Assembly (NCBI GenBank): GCA_035310145.1
Contig: DATGEL010000061.1
Coordinates: forward strand, 1-64,000
Source: Dehalococcoidia bacterium
GTDB taxonomy: Bacteria > Chloroflexota > Dehalococcoidia > CAUJGQ01
DNA: 64,000 nt
Direction of reading: 5' to 3'
Shown here in pieces: positions 60,643 to 64,000 of the stretch. Made by a program: the position numbers and the translations under genes. A model generated the notes under the pieces. The model was not told the origin of the DNA. It did not search any database and saw nothing but the letters and a program-made list of their open reading frames with translations. Within the stretch, counting starts at the first letter, position 1; the number at the start of each line of letters is the position of its first letter.

Positions 60643-61379
60643 TGAAGCAGGCGGGTGCGCTGCCGGATGCGGATCATCAGGGCGCGGCGGTACGGTTGCT
60701 GATCTCGACGCAGCACGTCCTCTTGGCGGAGGGTATCCGCTCGCTCGCTCACGAGCGGCCCGGCATCGTCACCCGGGTCGCCTGTGAGGAGCGGGCGCTG
60801 ACCGATGCCCTGCAGTCCTGGGCGCCAACGGTCGTCCTCGTCGACGCGATCAGCCGCGTCCAGCGCATCGCGGACGCGACCATGCTCAATGGTGCGGGCA
60901 GCGAACCCGCCGTGGTCGTCCTCGCGCCGGATGAGCCGGTTCAGATCGAAGTCGCGCTGCTGGCCGGCGCCCGCGGGTTTATTCCGCACGGGGCCAGCGC
61001 CGGCTCGCTGTTTGCCTGCATTGAGGCGGTCTCGCGCGGGGAATGGGGACTGCCCCGCAACTTCGTCGGCGAACTGGTTGAGGAGTATCTCTCAAGGAGA
61101 AGCGATCGACCCGCGCTGGTCATGCCGCTCGAAGCGCGAGAACGGCAGATTCTGGAGCTGTTTGCGGGCGGCATGAGCGCCGCGAAGATCGGTGACTGTC
61201 TTTTTCTCTCCGAGAGTGCCATACGGACGGAACTGCGTATCCTGAAGCGCAAGTTCGGCGCGACCAGCAGGGCGCGGCTCGTGGCGCTTGCCCTGCGCAA
61301 TGGCGTGGTTCCGCAGAGCGAACCGCCGGCCGCCGCGTGGGATCGGTCCGAAGCCGGCCCTGACGCGGCTGCGCTGTGA
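60642..61379 (+). CDS. LuxR-type regulator with divergent receiver (second)
   Basis: The 245-residue protein starts at ATG 60642, overlapping the previous stop (TGATG). The receiver-like domain keeps an Asp (PTVVLVDAISR) but lacks the acidic pair at the N-terminus and the Lys. The LuxR domain has LEARERQILELFAGGMSAAKIGDCLFLSESAIRTELRILKRKFGATSRARLVALAL, in which the recognition helix is less typical. The pair is probably cotranscribed. They may act together on the glycosyltransferase locus downstream. Confidence 0.82.
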   Translation: MKQAGALPDADHQGAAVRLLISTQHVLLAEGIRSLAHERPGIVTRVACEERALTDALQSWAPTVVLVDAISRVQRIADATMLNGAGSEPAVVVLAPDEPVQIEVALLAGARGFIPHGASAGSLFACIEAVSRGEWGLPRNFVGELVEEYLSRRSDRPALVMPLEARERQILELFAGGMSAAKIGDCLFLSESAIRTELRILKRKFGATSRARLVALALRNGVVPQSEPPAAAWDRSEAGPDAAAL

Positions 61380-61515
61380 TGCCCGCCGACGCGCGGGCCA
61401 AAGGGGCCGGTGCGGCGCTGAATACTCGACTCCCACGCTGCATTGAAACCTTTGCACCGGATCGTCCATCGTCCTGCACCCGCTCTGCGCCGGACTCAGG
61501 CTAGCCTCGGTTCGT

Positions 61516-61582
61516 GCTCCTGGAGTCCCCGGCGAGAAGCCGCATCGCGGCGACGATCGCTTCGCTGCAGGACTCCAGGAGC
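61516..61582. repeat. 13-base inverted repeat before the glycosyltransferase gene
   Basis: GCTCCTGGAGTCC (61516-61528) and GGACTCCAGGAGC (61570-61582) are perfect arms with 41 bases between, 60 bases before the WecB-like gene. It could form a leader hairpin or be the remains of a mobile element end. Confidence 0.6.
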
Positions 61583-61639
61583 GTCTATGCGAGCGTGCAA
61601 ACACGGCTCGACCCTGCCCGACCGCAGCCGCCGGAGGTC

Positions 61640-62428
61640 ATGGTGCTGAAGGAGTGCCGCATCCTGAGCGTGGGTATCGACCGGGTTACGCTGCCCGAGG
61701 CGGCAGCGCGGTTGGAGGCGCTCGTCACTGCCGGCGGCTCGCATCAGGTCGTCACGGTGAACCTCGACTTCCTGCGCCTGGCACAGCGGGACGCCGAGTT
61801 TCGGCGCGTGCTCAACGCCGCGGCCCTCGCCGTCGCCGACGGTGCACCGCTGGTCTGGGCTTCACGGCTGGCCGGAACTCCCCTGCCGGCGCGGGTGACG
61901 GGCGTCGAGCTCGTCGAGCAGGCGGCGGGCCTGGCGGCACGGCGTGGCTGGAGCATCTATCTGCTTGGCGCCGCGCCAGGGGTAGCCGCGGAGGCGGCCG
62001 CGGCACTGCGGCGCCGGCACGCAGGACTGCGCATTGCGGGAGCCTACGCTCCTCCCTTCGGCCCGCTCGGCGCCGACGAAGAGCAGAGGATCGTTGGCCA
62101 GATCGCCGCGGCTCGGCCCGCGTTTCTCTTTGTGGCGTTCGGTGCGCCGCGACAGGACCTCTGGATCGACCGGCATCTGCACGAGCTTGGCGTGCCGGTT
62201 TGTATGGGGGTTGGCGGGACGTTCGATCTGCTCGGCGGCCGCCTCGCCCGGGCTCCAGGCTGGATGCAGCGCGTGGGCCTCGAGTGGCTGTACCGGCTGC
62301 AGCAGGAGCCGCGACGGTTGTGGCGGCGGTACCTGCTCAACGATCTTCCCTTCTTCGCCAGGCTCCTCTGGACGTTTCGACCGTCACGGTTGATCCGCCG
62401 GGGTGAGACCGACGCCCTCCGCCAGTGA
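61640..62428 (+). CDS. WecB/TagA/CpsF family glycosyltransferase
   Basis: The 262-residue protein has the GT26 landmarks: VTVNLDFLRLAQRDAEFRRVLNAAALAVADGAPLVWASRLAG, VTGVELVEQAAGLAARRGWSIYLLGAAPG, FGAPRQDLWIDRHLHELGVPVCMGVGGTFDLLGG and APGWMQRVGLEWLYRLQQEPRRLWRRYLL. Such enzymes transfer ManNAc-type or related sugars onto lipid-linked carriers in cell-wall or exopolysaccharide assembly. ATG 61640 is close to GGAGG; GTG 61643 fits the spacing better and is an alternative. Confidence 0.92.
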   Translation: MVLKECRILSVGIDRVTLPEAAARLEALVTAGGSHQVVTVNLDFLRLAQRDAEFRRVLNAAALAVADGAPLVWASRLAGTPLPARVTGVELVEQAAGLAARRGWSIYLLGAAPGVAAEAAAALRRRHAGLRIAGAYAPPFGPLGADEEQRIVGQIAAARPAFLFVAFGAPRQDLWIDRHLHELGVPVCMGVGGTFDLLGGRLARAPGWMQRVGLEWLYRLQQEPRRLWRRYLLNDLPFFARLLWTFRPSRLIRRGETDALRQ

Positions 62429-62789
62429 TGGCGGACGCACACGCTCCTCATCGACGCGCGCCGGTGCAGGAAAACGTGGCCGTTCGGCCGGCCGGTTCGC
62501 GCCGGACTCGGCGCCGCTTCCGCGCTCGCACCACCGTAACCGGCTCAGGGTGGCGCGGCCGTCGACGTGCGGGTCGAGCTCCCGCTCTGGTGAACCGTCG
62601 CCCTCTGGATCTTCGCGGTGGGACGAGTGACCACCGCCCCGCCCGCGTGGCGGAGCATGCTCGCGCCGCGGCGCTGCATGAGGGTCCTCCGCGAAAAGTG
62701 CTTACCATGGCGGGGGCAGGTGTGGGGAATCTGCCCGCGGCCGGCGCGGAAGCGGCCAACAAGTTTCACGGGGAAGCGGCTTCCGGATT
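62429..62789. other. Intergenic, no recognised gene
   Basis: This 361-base stretch has open frames in several phases but none with codon bias, domain or ribosome site. No repeat or strong promoter was recognised. Confidence 0.5.
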
Positions 62790-63410
62790 ATGCGCGAATC
62801 CAAACGGTTGACACCAGGGCTGCGGGCAGGAAGCGCGGGCTTGCTGCTCTTTGCGGCCTGGACGCTAATCGTCCGTCTCGGTCTCTCAGATCTGGTATCG
62901 AATCCGCTCGATCATACCATTCGAGCGGCGCACAGCGCGTGGCTGCTGCGGCTCGACCGCGTTCTGGCGCTCCCCGGCACGCCGGTCCTGTCGGCCGCGG
63001 TAGTGCTGGTGATCTGCGCGGCCACCGCGCAGCACAACCCCTGGCGAGCCGCCGGTATCCTCGCAGCGTTCGCGGTCGGATTGCTGATCGAGGCCGCACT
63101 GAAACAGTGGCTGTTCTATCCCTCCACCGGGTCCTATCCCAGCGGCCACGCCCTGCGCGCGCTGTTTCTCGCCGGCGTGAGCGCGCCAGTGGTGAAACGG
63201 CGGTCCCTGCGGCTCGGCCTGTTTGCGCTGGCGCTGGCGGTTGGCGTAAGCCGTGTCTCAGTGGGCGACCACTACAGCGACGAGGTGATCGGCGCCTGGC
63301 TGCTGGGCTGGTCGCTTGCCGTGGTCGCCCTTGCCCGGCTCCTGCCTGGGCCGGCGGCCGCCTTGCCGCCCGCTCCGGCCAGCGATCGCGAGACGGCAGC
63401 GACACGCTGA
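62790..63410 (+). CDS. PAP2-family membrane phosphatase
   Basis: The 206-residue protein has about five hydrophobic segments and two of the three PAP2 motifs: YPSGHALRALFLAG (motif 2, catalytic His) and SRVSVGDHYSDEVIGAWLLG (motif 3, His and Asp). Motif 1 (KX6RP) is degenerate, with KQWLFYP. Such enzymes remove phosphate from lipid carriers such as undecaprenyl pyrophosphate or phosphatidic acid. It sits near a WecB-type transferase, which fits lipid-carrier recycling. Activity is likely but not certain because of motif 1. Confidence 0.85.
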   Translation: MRESKRLTPGLRAGSAGLLLFAAWTLIVRLGLSDLVSNPLDHTIRAAHSAWLLRLDRVLALPGTPVLSAAVVLVICAATAQHNPWRAAGILAAFAVGLLIEAALKQWLFYPSTGSYPSGHALRALFLAGVSAPVVKRRSLRLGLFALALAVGVSRVSVGDHYSDEVIGAWLLGWSLAVVALARLLPGPAAALPPAPASDRETAATR

Positions 63411-63985
63411 GGGGCCCCAATTCCGCTGTCACAGAGCTGACGCCACACGGTGGCATGTCCTCGTGGCCCGTTCCGGCCTCATGCGCCCGGTGGCGGCGCG
63501 AGCGTGCGTCGCAAGCCTGAGGCATGAATCGCGGTTGAGGCTGCAGGAATCGCTCGCGGCTTCGATCATTACCCTGGGCAGGCACCACCGCGCGGGCTGC
63601 TGCGCCATCCCGGCGCCGTGGCTCGCCTGGAACTCGCTGGCTGCCGAGGCAGGCGTGGGCAGGGAAGTCGTACGACTTCCCAACCGGATCTCTACCCGCT
63701 GCCCACCCATAAGGCTGGCCGGGGGGCAGGCCGGTGTCATACAACAGATGCGAGCGTAACCGGGTTACGCACCGGTCACAGTAGAGTTGCTGAATGGTTT
63801 GCGGGCAGACGCCGGAGCGGCCGATCGCTGCGCGGGGTGATCCGTTCACCGATGCCATCGGCGGGCTTCGGCGGCCCACTGCACATTGACCGGCGGCAGG
63901 CGGCGAATCGGGATCAGCCCGCGTCTGGAGCCGGGAAAGCCGCAGCCCCGCACGGCATAGGGGGCATAGGGACGGAGTGGCAGGG
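63411..63985. other. Long intergenic region with palindromes
   Basis: No gene is convincing in these 575 bases. It holds a perfect 20-base palindrome at 63662-63681 and a perfect inverted repeat GCGTAACC-g-GGTTACGC at 63754-63770. It may be a control region for the gene starting near 63986. Confidence 0.5.
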
Positions 63986-64000
63986 ATGACGATTCTTGTT
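63986..64000 (+). CDS. Start of an unidentified gene (partial)
   Basis: ATG at 63986 with GGAG 8 bases before it opens a frame (MTILV) that runs off the window. Too short to identify. Confidence 0.35.

Noticed and set aside
62429-62789. Small open frame upstream of the PAP2 gene
   Set aside because: No ribosome site, Arg-rich composition typical of chance frames in GC-rich DNA, no domain.
1-64000. tRNA, rRNA or tmRNA genes
   Set aside because: No cloverleaf-like sequence with a TTCRA loop, and no rRNA segments, were recognised in any intergenic region by eye.

Overview
The window is about 64 kb of high-GC, gene-dense bacterial chromosome. Several features together suggest a Gram-positive-like (monoderm) Chloroflexota bacterium: many lipoproteins, a sortase, long Thr/Pro/Ala-rich linkers, a DUF5667 protein next to an ECF sigma factor, an F420-type luciferase-like oxidoreductase, an archaeal-type AspRS under a T-box, and near-identical palindromic repeats between genes. 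This placement is an inference from gene content; no rRNA or tRNA gene is present to confirm it.

Layout. 0-4 kb: end of a subtilisin-like protein that has lost its catalytic residues, a secreted cyclophilin, a TolB-like lipoprotein and a MOSC protein. 4.1-5.3 kb: a tandemly duplicated, partly decayed DUF433/DUF5615 toxin-antitoxin module. 5.4-13.7 kb (minus strand): pnp and rpsO, a CcsB-type cytochrome c maturation protein, a PIG-L deacetylase, an MshA-like glycosyltransferase coupled to folE, and thrC. 13.6-17.3 kb: an overlapping operon of a SurA-like foldase, hom, a coiled-coil protein and thrC. 17.3-21.6 kb: rpsF-ssb-rpsR, glyA with its own promoter and leader, a long-form hpf, and comF. 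21.6-29.7 kb: an envelope and secretion block with a DUF192 lipoprotein, an active subtilase, a class E-like sortase, a PKD-transglutaminase protein, and an ECF sigma factor with a DUF5667 partner. 29.9-34.1 kb: a replication block of rplI, dnaB, a DnaD-like protein and a helicase-loader-like ATPase with two AAA domains. 34.3-37.2 kb: a GAF sensor kinase and a NarL-type regulator. 37.5-43 kb: thiolase plus DUF35, YjbQ, an LLM oxidoreductase, a LysR regulator and a methyltransferase. 43.5-53.6 kb: glutamate synthase and a large glutamine synthetase, with an accessory island between them (methyltransferase, broken RelE-type toxin, two paralogous VapBC modules). 53.7-57.1 kb: a T-box-controlled AspRS and a membrane protein with a degenerate GGDEF domain. 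57.2-64 kb: a histidine kinase, two LuxR regulators with degenerate receivers, a WecB/TagA/CpsF glycosyltransferase and a PAP2 phosphatase, probably the edge of a surface-polysaccharide locus.

Themes. Nitrogen assimilation (GS, GOGAT) and the aspartate family (AspRS, hom, thrC) are represented. Five PIN-like or RelE-like toxin genes or remnants lie in two islands. The most unusual items are the paired VapBC modules with exchanged DNA-binding heads, the dnaB-dnaD-double-AAA cluster, a domain shared by the subtilase and the sigma-factor partner, the coiled-coil gene inside the threonine operon, and a family of hairpin repeats, one of which has been read into the C-terminus of a LysR regulator.
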